A stretch of 64,000 nucleotides of DNA from Paraphoma chrysanthemicola (taxonomy: Eukaryota; Ascomycota; Dothideomycetes; Pleosporales; Phaeosphaeriaceae). Location: NCBI GenBank assembly GCA_020744225.1, contig JAGMWG010000016.1, positions 1,054,001 to 1,118,000 on the forward strand. Direction: 5' to 3'. This document shows, piece by piece, positions 10,189 to 21,106 of this stretch. The translations under genes were made by a program, and so were the position numbers. Below the pieces are notes generated by a model, which had not been told where the DNA came from, ran no database searches, and saw only the letters and a program-made list of their open reading frames with translations. Position 1 is the stretch's first letter. Each line of letters opens with the position of its first letter.

Positions 10189-11607
10189 GGTAATGGGGAG
10201 TAAATGCTACGTTGTGATAGTGGTGACAGTGTGGGGCGAAAGTAGGTGTCGGGAGATTTGGAAACTATGGGAACAGTAGCACGATTCTATGAATCCCTTC
10301 CGTGTGATGGCTGACGCTGTACAAGTAGTGGGGTTTGTAGAAGGTGTGTAATGGTTCCGGCTATACCTGCCTGATTGGGCTTAGCCTGCTCCAGCCATCA
10401 GTTCACTATGTGGAAGGAATGATAAACCCAGGTCGTTCTCGATGAGTCCTGTAATTGCACCGCACCAATAGACCCCTCATTGCTTAGGACATAGCACAAC
10501 CCTCAATCATGACGGTCATCCACTCACGTCTTGTTGCGTATAAAGGCACCATATCAAGTCGAGGTGCGACACATACCTTAGACTCGACATAACATATCAT
10601 TGAATTCATCGAAGTTATAATCATTTATGTATATCTACCATTGGGTCAGAATCTTCCAGGACAGGATCAAAAACTCAAAACAGCACCGAGTGTCGATGAC
10701 TTACCGAATGAGAATGTTACATGTCTCGGCCAGAGAATCAGCCAGCACGAAAGCATTCACTCCGAGTATTGGAATATTCCTGTCAATCCACGCTTCTCGC
10801 GAAGAGACCTGTAACTTCTTCGAATACCTCCCGCGAATTGGCTCGTCTCCACGTCCTCTGCATATACCTCATATCACCACTCGCATAGCCTAGACCACTT
10901 GACAGGACCTACTCGCGAGATTCCGATACCAACACTGCCCAAGTCCTTTGTAGGCGAACAAGTCGCGGCTTTTAACTCAAAGTACCCGTCCCTGTCTTGT
11001 ATTTTCAAGGTCGATTCGTTCTGTAAGCACGGCATTGAGACGACATGCAACAAAGCACACTCACAAGCTTACCGCAGGTTCATGCCGACACAGAACCCAT
11101 GTGCTGATCACGATCCGAACGAACGTCCTCAATCACATCTACATTGTCAGCCAGCAAGATTATGGTAGGCCAGAATATCACTAGCACAATGTGTTGGATA
11201 AAAAGTGCGGCGGCATGTTGAACCACACCTCCCGTTCCACAACATTGAAGCTGACAGCTTAGCCATACCACACCACGAGGCACACCTGCGAATAACATCG
11301 AACTTCGCAGGACCAGAAAGGCGTCGACTCAAGCTTTGCTGAGCTATACAACGAAAACCCCACGTCGCACGTTGCCGTCGCATCCTGGGTCGTGACATTC
11401 CCAGCCTTCCCACATCACGATACACGCAAAACACTCCCTCGCGCACCCAAATCTGAAGAAAGAATAATCTAATATTCCTCTTGTTACAAAAAATGAAAGT
11501 GGTATATAACGCATATGCTAAACCCCTCCATTCCAATCCAATCCAATACCTTCGCTTTTCGCAACATGTCATTATCTAGAAATCATAACACTGCCCTGGA
11601 ACTCGCA
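10189..11607. other. 1.4-kb intergenic region, no gene called
   Basis: The region contains a TATAAAGG box at 10539-10546 on the + strand and two short + frames (10627-10893 and 10899-11168) without motifs. No splice model joins them convincingly. The final 100 bases are the 3' flank of the membrane-protein gene. Confidence 0.35.
10539..10546 (+). promoter_or_regulatory. TATA-box-like element with no assigned gene
   Basis: TATAAAGG is a near-consensus TATA box on the + strand. No supported coding region follows within the usual 100-200 bases, so it may be fortuitous or may serve an unannotated transcript. Confidence 0.3.
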
Positions 11608-13068
11608 CTAGCCAGGTCCCCTCCCCCACCCTCTCCCCCGATTCGACACGAGCGCCGCCTCATCATCGCTATCGTCGATGCGTTTGGGCATATCCGTGCT
11701 CTTCAGACTCTCCGCGACTTCGGTATTACTATCTATGCTTTTGGAGCGCGGGGTTTCGGGCGCTTCTTCGACAATGACGCCGGGAATGTTTGCTTTGTTT
11801 TGGTTGTATGCGCCTGTGATTTCGACTTCGGAGCCGCGGCGGCCCCGCTCGAAGAAGGGGTTTGGTTCCGAGGTTACCGTGACTTCTTGCGTTGTTTTGA
11901 TCTGGTTGCCTGTCGGGGCGAAGGAGATGATGCGCTCGCCGGGGCCCTTGCTTTCGGCGTTGTAGGATACGATGCTTGCGAGCTCGTGGAGCGAGCCGCG
12001 TTGCGAGTGGCGCGGAATCGTGCCTGTTTTGCCGGTTGTGCTGAGGTTGGACGAGGATTTGAATTCTTGCGCAATGTCGGCCTTGCCAGTGCGGCGGGAT
12101 GTCGAGATGGCGATGCGCTTGATGAGATTGGCCATGGTCATCTCGATATTGAGCTTCACGAGGTAGGCGAGAGGGTGGAATTGAATGTATCTATTTTCAG
12201 GTCAGTTGCTGTGTGCCATATCGTTACAGTGTTTGGAGACGTACACGAAGGAATTTGGGATCGACATGGCGCCAATGATCATAACATCCATGCACAGTGA
12301 CAGAACAACGATACGCTGGTTGAAGCGCACGAGCTTGTTGTACTTGGTGAGGCCGTTGCTGATGAGATTCGCCTTGACGGTCTTCAAGAAGTACCAGTTG
12401 AGCAGAGCATCCACAAGCAAGTATAACCCCTTCTCAATGCGATCCCACACTTCGTTGATGATGTGGTATTTGTGGCTAATCTGCAGACGAGCGGGGATCC
12501 AGATGTTGAACACGCTGATATTAATGGCTGTGACGAATACTGCCGTGCCGACCATGATGTTGAATGAGCGTCTACGGTCGGGAACGATGACACGGATACG
12601 ATTGATGATGATTTGGAGAAGCAGCTGTACTTGGATACACCACCAAAACACTTCGCGGGGTCAGTATGTGCTTGGTGGGGTACAAACAGCCGGGACTGAA
12701 CTCACAAATGGTAAAGTAGAAAGCAAAACCTGGAGATGGTCAGATTACGTCTGCAATTCGACACCAAATTTTGACATACTTGGAGGGATAATCTTCAGGA
12801 GATGCATAAAGCACTCAAGGCCCATCACAAAGGATACAACGAGCTCCAGCCATATCATCCAAACGTACACACTCTTGATGGGACTCCTCGAATTCTTCGT
12901 TTGTGAAAGGGCCTGCCATACTGCGATGATAGCATTGACCAGTGTTAACGCCCAGACCACGGAGGCAACAATGATATCGGAATTTGTGATCGGTTCCTTT
13001 TCGTATTTCGGCGAGATGAGAGGCCCCCAGGGCTCAAAGTGAACGTTGGCCCTGAACTCATCATTCAT
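11608..13068 (-). CDS. Seven-helix membrane protein with long cytosolic tail, 4 exons
   Basis: Exons are 12780-13068, 12706-12729, 12245-12650 and 11608-12190, with three introns of 50-55 nt, giving 433 residues. Seven hydrophobic segments are visible, for example IIVASVVWALTLVNAIIAVW, VWMIWLELVVSFVMGL, FAFYFTI continuing into LFWWCIQVQLLLQI, and IVVLSLCMDVMIIGAM. A tail of about 190 hydrophilic residues follows, rich in Ser, Thr and Arg and ending RGRGWGRGPG. The layout is that of a fungal 7TM receptor-like or integral membrane protein, but I recognise no named GPCR class. The second exon is only 24 nt and encodes part of helix 3. The frame works only if it is included, which supports it. 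Function unknown. Confidence 0.8.
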
Positions 13069-15723
13069 GTTGTAGCGAGAGTACGCTCGTAGTGGGCAGA
13101 GCTAGTCTATACGTTCGAAGACTAGTTTCGTGTCGGTCACTGGGAGCCAAAGAACATGAGATGCTTGATGAATTGCGAGTGACATCGGAGGTCAATCGCG
13201 GAGGATTGCTCCAGTCTTTTCATGTCCGAAAACCCAGCAGACGGGAGCTAAAGGTGGGTTCAGGAGACAGACGCCGAGTCGAAGAGTTGCCCGAGTCAAG
13301 ATAAAGTTCGGGCAGAGGGTTTGGCTGCCAAAAGTCGACAGTTCGGGCACTGTCATTCGCTAAAGGACGTAAGCAAGCACCCTGATTCGAAATCTCAAAA
13401 CCAGCGCTGCAAGTAAGGCGATGTCCCTGCAACAGACTCGACGCTTAGACTTATTCTAGGAAAGTTCCGTGATGACCTGCATCTCAGCTGGGGCCCATCC
13501 TGGCGATCTTGGTAAAACGCCATGGGCACTGGCTTGGCGGCGTCCAAATGTACCCACCGCCACCGACTGTTGGGAAGCGAAGGATCTCACATCCCCCGGA
13601 TTAATCCTTCCGATTAGACTACTGATCCTGCAATCTTGTGTCCGTGGTTCATCGAACATCGTGAGCCGTCACGAACCCCGCTTTCAACTACAGACTTCGC
13701 ATCAAGGTGAAAGCTCCCAATCAACACAACAGAGTGAGGCGGCTACGGTTCGGCACACGCGGCAGCCACCTGTAGCGTGCCTCGAAGCCCAAATCTGTCG
13801 CGTGGTCGGACTCGTGTTCGAGACGGGTGCACTTGCTGAATCATGCCGTTCTAGGCAAGCGGCAAGTGTGGCGGGATCTCCGATCGACATGATTCGTAAC
13901 CCGCTTCAGCCTCCCTGTGCAAAACTGGTGCTCCGAGGATCTGCCATGATACCCGTATCTCGACTCACGTCAAGCGAATGGACGATCGGCGAGGCGCTGA
14001 ACATGGCAGCCTTGGGCAAGGAAGGCATCAAGATCTCTAGATGATTGAAGCCTGAACCAAGTCTATGAAGTAAAACCTTCAGGCTGCTTCAAAAAGTAAA
14101 TAAAGTCAATGTCGCCACTAACGTTCGGAAACTTTGACTCCAGGTTTTGATGCTTGTCTGCATGCGTGGCGAGCCTGAAAGCGAAGGAACATTGGGCGAA
14201 AGCGAGAACGCCATCAATTTCATCACTTCGTCAACCACGTGTCCCGTGCCTGACAGCTAACGCCTCAAAGGTCAGGATCGTCGACACTGACATGGAGGCC
14301 GCTGTTGAACTCTGAGCTCGGAGACGAGGATCGCGGCGCCGGGATCCTCGCGGATGCAAGGGACCCAAGAAGGATTAGGCGGCACGGGTGCGCCTGAAAC
14401 CCGCAATCACACGTGCGCTACCAATGTAGTCGCTGCACTAAAGTGTATTTTCGCGACATCATCATGCCATCGTACGAGTTCTTCGAACGCACAACATGAT
14501 TGCGTTTGTCGATTGAGTGTGCTGGATTTGTGAAACTTTACCCCAGGTTCGAAGTGCACTTGAACCCTGTGTTCTCGATGCGATGCTTGACGAAAATCTG
14601 GAGAATGTACTTCCAGTCGCCAAAGAAGGCCCTTCTAACGGGCCGAGAAGGCGATTGGTCCGGCTCAGCTTCCATGTCAGGCCGTACTGCACAACCACCT
14701 TGAGGGGTGGAGCAGAACTTTGGTGACTGTGAAATAGATGCGGTCTGAAACTCAAACGGACTGATGCAGTCGCCAGCGTGCTGTAGGGCACGTAATAGTG
14801 AGCTCGGCAGCGTGCTCGAGGTTTGCTGTGTGTCGCACCATCCATTTGCAGCGCTCTATGCGCGCAATTGCGTGTTGTCGCAGGGGTCATTGAGGCTCTC
14901 AAAGACGCTTCGTGTACCCGTCGGACTGTTCGGGTCCGTAAAGAGGGATCTGCGCTTATCTTCAGCCTCCAAACTGCCAATCACCCCGCATTGGGAGTGT
15001 TTCATTCACCTGCACCGAGTGACTTTCCTTGGACTTGGACCTTCGATATGCAAGGCGCCCGCGGCGAATGTGTTCAAACCTTGGTACAAGAATTGAGATC
15101 GCACATGTTGTTAGTAGACGTTCGATCTGGAATCATAGGACCTGATCGGTTGGTCCCAAGTATGTTGCGACACGCATCACAAAATCGATTGAGCATTGCA
15201 CGTACCTGCCCTGCCATAACGCCTGAGGCGACCATTCCGTTGGCTAGATGAATATCAGCGGCCAACCCATGACAGTGCGATTGCGTACTTTGGTTCTCGA
15301 GCGATCTGAATGCATGATCACGTCTGTTCTCCGGGATCAAGCAGTGAGTAATGACACCGACAGCCAGACCCACGGGGCTTGAGAATTGCGCGAACATGTC
15401 GTGTCGAGATAGCCGTCATCTGTTTTGACCGAAGGCGCTCCGTTGCCCCTGGTTAGCCCCGGTACTCGCCTCGTACTGATACTCGTGCGTGATCGTGCCT
15501 CTCGCAGCCCAAGGTGAACCTTGTTGGCGCATATTGGAAGTACGATAACCACAGCTAGTCGCAGGCGACTATGTTCTTGTCACATCGCTCCAACCATACT
15601 GCGCTATCACGACCGCGGGGGGCGCAGCGGAAGGTCTGGTCCCTCCATGGACTTGGTACCTGCATGGCGGACCGCTTGCCATAACCTTCCGTATTCCGTC
15701 CAGCCATCATGGACGATTCCGAA
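13069..15723. other. 2.7-kb region without a convincing gene
   Basis: Several frames of 100-190 codons overlap on both strands (for example 13469-14044 +, 14462-14980 -, 14823-15251 +, 15074-15397 -). None shows a family motif, a consistent intron or a signal peptide, and they overlap one another. Composition is not low-complexity and no repeat was noticed. It may be intergenic DNA or an old decayed gene or element. Confidence 0.4.
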
Positions 15724-16305
15724 TTAGGCTTGCGAGCGTACACAGTAAGGTTGGGACGTGGGAATCGCCTTGTAGTCATTGGATGAGGGTTTTGATTTCC
15801 GGTACGAGAGTTTGCGTGGTGGCTGATAACGCGGAGCTTGAGGAAGTGGCGTTGGCGGAGCTGAATGCGATAAGATGGCTGACACCCGCCTCAAACCTTC
15901 AGCAGTTCGCTGGGCGTTTCTGTGGATAGGTGCGATATGTTTCATGTCGAGTGACCTCGAGACTGCAGGAGTGTGTGCCAGTCGGCCACACAGATCGAAG
16001 TCCTCCATCGCGAGCTGAATGAGTTGCCCAAGTGCGCGAGCGACAAGCGACATGCGTCGGGCACCAAAGCATGTGTGGTATGGCTGGATCGCATCTGTTG
16101 ACGTGTGCGTGTCTGCTGCAAAAGTGAGGAGAGAGAGTTTGGGAAAGATTGAGAGTTGTCGCCCAACGACGATGTACTGCAGGAAGTTACGCTCGACCCA
16201 CGGCACCACGAGCAAAGATGGAAGGTGCGACAACGAAGAAAAAAGACTAGATGCGGAAGAAAGCAGAAAAGCTGGATTGAATGTATGAGTTGCCTGAACG
16301 CTCAA
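15724..16305 (-). CDS. Weak candidate hypothetical protein
   Basis: This is an open frame of 193 residues, or about 110 from an internal ATG (MSLVARALGQLIQLAMEDF). The second half is basic and Pro/Ser-rich (SAPPTPLPQAPRYQPPRKLS) and looks more coding-like than the first half. It begins only 34 bases beyond the stop codon of the CUE-protein gene on the same strand. No domain is recognised, and a chance frame is possible. Confidence 0.25.
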   Translation of the reverse strand: MSVQATHTFNPAFLLSSASSLFSSLSHLPSLLVVPWVERNFLQYIVVGRQLSIFPKLSLLTFAADTHTSTDAIQPYHTCFGARRMSLVARALGQLIQLAMEDFDLCGRLAHTPAVSRSLDMKHIAPIHRNAQRTAEGLRRVSAILSHSAPPTPLPQAPRYQPPRKLSYRKSKPSSNDYKAIPTSQPYCVRSQA

Positions 16306-16338
16306 AGACTACCATGCGCAATCATTCGGAGATGTACT

Positions 16339-17850
16339 TCATTTCGCGTCCTTCAGCAGCGCCTCTGCAGCTGCATCGTTCTGACCTATACTTCCACTGC
16401 GTTCAGCAGGCTTCAGCTCACCGGCACCTGGCGACGTCACATCCTTGCTCGCTGCTGCCTTCTTCAGACGCTCCGTGTCGGAGGGGTTAGTGTCCTTGGT
16501 CTTGCTCTCCTCGTCGTCACTATCGCCTAGGCTGAATGGGTCATGGTCATCAGGCTCCGGGTGCGGTGCGACCGACGTCAAGGGCTGCCACTTCTTGCCT
16601 CCCGATTTGCCCTGAGAATTCGACTGGTTGTTGGGCGATGGGTTGCGGTACAGCGCATCGACCTCGTCTACGGGACCAGACTGCGGCGGTGCGACCGGCG
16701 TGGGCTTAAAGAGATCGGGATTTGCGTGTGGGCGACTCGATGTCCGCGGGCCAGGACCTGCAAAATGTAAGCTATCACGATATGTGAGACTAAGTGTTTG
16801 ATATTCCCGTACCCTCGTTGTCCCTCAGCTCCAGCTGCGCAAAGTCGTCTCCCAGCACCCGATTGTCTGCGTCGTAGCGGTTGTGGTCGGCAGAGCGGCG
16901 CTGCTCAGCTGACTTGCGGATACCGTACAGCTGCTCTGACTGCGAGGGGCCAAAGTTCTGTCGCTGCGCAGACGATTCGCCAGGCCTCTGTTGGTCGCGG
17001 TGCACTGGGTTGCCGTAGCGGTCGTACTCGTCGGGCTCGCCGTCGAGCTTCTTGGTGAGGTTGCTGATCCAGCCCGTGACCGTCTTCTGTGTCTCCTTGA
17101 AGCCCTGCTCGAAAGTCTTGCGGATCTCGGGTAGGTCGTCTGTACCATGTCAGCACTGTGCCCCTGTATGCGTCGCCACTGGCATACCGTCGAAGAAGCT
17201 ATGCTCCCGATCAGGCTCATTGGGGCGCTGGCCAGGATGCTGCCGCCGCGGGTCGCCCTGCGGTCGTGGAGCGTGTACGCCGGGCTGGCCACCCCCCTGG
17301 CTCTGGTAGTGCTCGGCCAGTTGTCGCGCATATATCTCGTCCTGTTCAAGCTGGCTACGGGGCTGAGGGCGTGGCGGTTGCGGTGGGGGTGTCTCCTCGG
17401 CCTTGAAGTTGGGGTCCGACATGCCTGCAAACATCAGCTCAAGCTCAACCTCAGGCAAGCGCAGACATACTCAGCAGCGCATTGAAGGCAGGCTCAACCT
17501 TGCCTCCGCTGGCGACCAGCACCGCCTTGATCACATTGTTGTCAATGTCAGGGAAGGCCTCGATCAGCGTGTTCTGCGCCTGCTGCTGCGGGGACATGGG
17601 CCGGGGGGGCTTTGGTGGGGGGATCTCGGTGGCCTCTTCGGTGAAGCGCACACCGGGCTTTGGCGACTTCGAGGGCGGAGGGGGCGCTGTGGTGGTTTCG
17701 TGGGCCGAGGTTGTGGGCGCATCGTTGTCGTCGTCGAAGTCGAGCTCACGCGCCGTTGTTGGGCTCTCTGGAGGCTGCAGCTGTTAGTGTGGGGGTGCTG
17801 TGTCGCAGATTCTTGTCGTGTACCTTCTCAGCCGTGGTTTTCTCGGCCAT
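16339..17850 (-). CDS. CUE5: CUE-domain ubiquitin-binding autophagy adaptor, Cue5-like
   Basis: Five exons read 17824-17850, 17471-17780, 17188-17424, 16813-17139 and 16339-16757, giving 439 residues; the introns are 43-55 nt and the joined length is a multiple of three. The CUE domain lies at about residues 72-116 (LIEAFPDIDNNVIKAVL, then FNALLSMSDPNF), with the Phe-Pro and Leu-Leu positions that contact ubiquitin. A Pro-rich linker, an ARQLAEHYQ helix and a long polar region follow. KKWQPL at about 355-360 fits a W-x-x-L Atg8-interacting motif like that reported for yeast Cue5, and it precedes the typical DHDPFSLGDSDDE tail. By homology it links ubiquitinated aggregates to Atg8 in selective autophagy. 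It is divergently arranged with the gene at 18467. Confidence 0.88.
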
Positions 17851-18466
17851 GTTTGCGAGCGAAGTACGTAGGTTCTGTGTGTGTTATGCGAGGGGAAGGG
17901 CTCGGTAGGGTTGTGCGTCGCAGTTGTGTTTTGTATGCTCCACCTCGAAGCTTGCGCCCGCGAAGTGGCTTGGACGTTGCGCCGCGAATGACGAAGCGCC
18001 AAGCACCCCGCCACAATGATCCTAGTCCGGCAAGCACGTGCTTTATACTTCATCGTGGTTCTGTCTGCTCCATACCAGGCCATTCGTAAACATATGCGCA
18101 TGTTCCCGTCTTCCGTGCGGCCGGATAAACCGCGACTACTTCCCTTCGACACCTCCATTCAGTCCCCTGAAAGGTCCTGGATGTGTCTGTACCTTCGGCA
18201 CTAGACTTTCAGAGCACTGGCGCCCTCCTTGCTGCTGTGTCGAACCTTGACTTTGACAGCACGACCACCAGTCCACAGGTGCTGACGTTCAAGAAGCTGC
18301 GCATCATGGTCCACGTATCGCAATTGGCGTCTTGGCGAGAAAGCGCGTCGTGAAATGCGCTCTAAGCTTGCCTCTGTTGCCTGCTAACGCTTGGCACCAC
18401 TCCTCGTTGCACACCAACCACCGCTAAAATTGTGACCCTACCCTTAAATCCTGATAGAGACAAGCA
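17851..18466. other. Divergent intergenic region
   Basis: This 0.6-kb stretch separates the CUE5-like gene (minus strand) from the gene at 18467 (plus strand) and probably holds both promoters. I see no clear TATA box. Confidence 0.35.
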
Positions 18467-19445
18467 ATGGGGCCTGGCCAACTGCCCGACGCAATGACAA
18501 GTCTCACATCTGACCTCGACGACCGAGCGCTCAGCAAGATGTACAATGACCAATATCGCACAAGGTACGTCGCAGGAGCAGAGGCGGCAGCAGTAGTAGT
18601 AACTGACCCAATAAAGACTACAGCAGCTCACAAACGCTCTCGCGTCGATTCTACCACGCGAAATCCGCGACATTGTATATGAGATCATTTGGAACGATAT
18701 AGACATTGACGACTTCGATAACATAGCGACCACAACCACTTTCAGGTTCGCGACACCGAAAACTTCACACGAGGACTCCTCGGTCGATCTCCTACCTTCC
18801 TTCCTTAGGCCTGGCATGGTGTCACCCAATTTCGGCCGCGAATTCTCAGAATTCTTCTACGAGAGGTTCCGCGGCTTTGTTGTCCTCGATGTTACAGCGC
18901 TCGCAGCGTCTCTCACAGGACACTATCTAGGCCTTGGATCGAGCCCTAGCTCAGGCAGGCTCTCCAAGCTTACTATATGTGCTTCAATCGACCATGCCAG
19001 TATAGAAACTGCGCCTATGGCTTTCGGCAGCCTCATCGTGGCAGAACTTCAAGGCGAAACGATTCATCGTGTTCCCAGTCCGAAGGTTCTCGGTGCCTCG
19101 CTTGCAGTACTCTACGACGGTCGCCAGAAGCTCGCCTCAAAGTTTGAACTGGTCGTGCGCTTGATCAGCAACACTAAACCGTGGATGACGAAGCCCATGT
19201 TTGATCCGAATAACGATACCATGATGCCGGAGTTATCTGCCAAACACAGTGCAAAGCGCCTGAACGACACGATACAGGTCATCAAGAGAACGGAAGAGCA
19301 GCTCAAGTCTTGCTGTGTGTTTGCAGAAGTCAGGATTCAGGTCGAATTAGCCGACCAGATGCCATTCATCGTGACCGAGGATATGTCGAGGAAGAATGTG
19401 CGCGGATGGGTCAAGGTGCTTCGCGGGCTTGAAAGGCCAGATTGA
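18467..19445 (+). CDS. Fungal LPREIRD-motif protein (F-box-like N-terminus)
   Basis: Exons are 18467-18564 and 18617-19445. The intron (18565-18616) has a GTACGT donor, a CTGAC branch-point candidate and an AAAG acceptor, giving 308 residues. Near residue 45 the motif SILPREIRDIVYEII resembles the first helices of fungal F-box-like proteins that follow an LPxEIRxxIY pattern. The rest has no recognised repeat but reads as a folded alpha/beta protein (for example SKLTICASIDHASIE, DDTIQVIKRTEEQLK-like helices). Such proteins are abundant in Dothideomycetes and are usually of unknown function; a role as an SCF substrate adaptor is only a guess. Confidence 0.7.
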
Positions 19446-19840
19446 AAGCGCTCGACAAAGCTGGATGGAGTGAAAAGCTGGAGCCGAGGGAGCGCTTACG
19501 CATGTACACCGCGACTGAGAATTACTAGCCGAAGTCGAGTACGCCAATACAACCACAATAGCCCGTTTTGACACTCACACATCGTCTTCTTAGACCACAC
19601 GCCCGATCGGGCAACCACAGCTGACAGGGGTGTACCCAAAACACCCCACTTATATCTTGGCATGCAAGCCCGATGACATAGCAACGTTTACCGACCGACA
19701 TTTGAACGCTCACCGTTATCTCAACCAACCTTACCATCCCATTCCTATATTCCAATTTCTACTTCTCCAAAACCCTCAATCGCATGTCTACATGACTTGA
19801 CTCCACACACACCGCAATCCCCAAAATCTTAACTACAATC
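19446..19840. other. Intergenic region upstream of the SDR gene
   Basis: The last 80 bases are rich in C, A and T, like a fungal leader. There is no coding frame of note. Confidence 0.35.
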
Positions 19841-20750
19841 ATGCCACCCCAACGCATCCTCCTCATCGGCGGCGCATCCGGCCTCGGCGCCGCAACAACC
19901 ATCTCAATAATAACCTCCTCCCCCGCCCTCGTCTTCATGATGGACAAATTCATAGATTACTCGCCCACCGGCCCACTCGCGGCACTAACGTCCTACCCGA
20001 ATCGCATGTACGGTCACGAGGGCGACGTGACAGTTGCAGCCGATCGAGAAAAAGCAATCGAACTGTGCTGCCGAGACGATATCCTGGGCGGGATTGATAC
20101 GGTGGTGTATTGTGCCGGTGTGTTGGGCCCAGTGGAGCGGGTTGAGCGGTTAGATGCAGGGCGGTTGGAGGATGTGAAAGCGGCATTTGAAGTTAATGTT
20201 TTTGGGGTGATGGCGATTGTAAGTCTAATTCTCTGAACGCGATATAGCGCGTAAAGATTGAGGGTTGTTGCTGCTGACAGTGATTCAATAGGCGCAATTA
20301 GTTCTACCGCATTTAAAAGCTGCGCGGCGCGCAAAGCCATTGAATTCCGGCTATGGTAAATTACTCGTCTTGTCATCAGCTTGCGATCAAACAGTCACAT
20401 ATCACGGCTGGAGCTCGTATTGCAGTTCCAAAGCAGCGCTCACGCGGTTCCTGACTTGTTTAGCACACGAAGAGCCGGCGATCAGTGTGCAGGGCGTGTA
20501 TCCGAAGTTGACGCGGACGAGCATGATTGATGGGTTAGTGGGAGAAGAAAAATTGTACGAAGACGTCATGGCGAAACACGAGCTCGAGAGATTCAAGATC
20601 TGGGATCGCATGGGTGAGGAGATGGTTGAGCCGCCAGAGTGGTGTGCAGAGGCGGTGGCGAAGTTGGCGGTGGGGTTGTTTGAGGGTGGAAAGAGTGGGG
20701 AAACGAAGTATTATGATGAGCATGTGCCGCGGAAGATTGAGGGCACGTGA
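19841..20750 (+). CDS. Short-chain dehydrogenase/reductase (SDR)
   Basis: Exons are 19841-20218 and 20292-20750, with an intron at 20219-20291 (GTAAGT...AATAG), giving 278 residues. The N-terminal cofactor motif is LLIGGASGLGAAT and the NAG-like stretch is VVYCAGVLGPVE. The active-site Ser is in LVLSSACD and the Tyr-x3-Lys pair is in WSSYCSSKAALTRF, so the catalytic set is complete. Classical SDRs oxidise or reduce alcohols and ketones with NAD(P). The acidic residue after strand 2 (MMDKF) hints at NAD preference, which is an inference. The C-terminus carries a substrate-loop region with no signature I know. The protein most resembles sepiapterin-reductase/YIR035C-like small fungal SDRs in layout. 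The substrate is unknown. Confidence 0.85.
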
Positions 20751-21106
20751 AAACTGTCAATGGCGGCAAAGTTCGAAATAGGACACAAGTGGAAGGATGG
20801 CTGCCTTCGAGCAATCCCCATGTGCACCAACCGAGGCCACGAGCACGCCGGAATGTGCAAGCACAGGCGTATAAACAGAGCAGGATTCGTAGCTGGGTGT
20901 ATGAAGACATGAGACCGGGAGGTCCCCTCCTGACTTCTTGACCACCAATAAGTAGCACGGGGTTGTAAGCTGATGTGGACTTTATAAACGTTTGCATCAA
21001 ATCGACATTGACCTGCCAGTATTGCGACGGCCAACTACCCAGCGTGCTAGATGGGCAATTTCAATCAATTTCACCTCATGTACCAAACTTCAATCTCACA
21101 TAAAAC
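20751..21106. other. Convergent 3' flanks of the SDR and monooxygenase genes
   Basis: These are the two 3' untranslated regions facing each other. No gene is seen. Confidence 0.4.

Noticed and set aside
11515..13042. Long + strand frames (261 and 285 codons)
   Set aside because: They run antisense to the four-exon membrane protein, which has clean splice junctions and hydrophobic helices. The + frames show no motif.
13469..15397. Overlapping frames of 107-191 codons on both strands
   Set aside because: They are mutually overlapping, without domains, splice logic or good starts; at this GC content such frames occur by chance.
17403..18089. 228-codon + strand frame rich in Arg and Gly
   Set aside because: It is the antisense shadow of the CUE-protein exons, whose Pro-rich coding produces open opposite frames.
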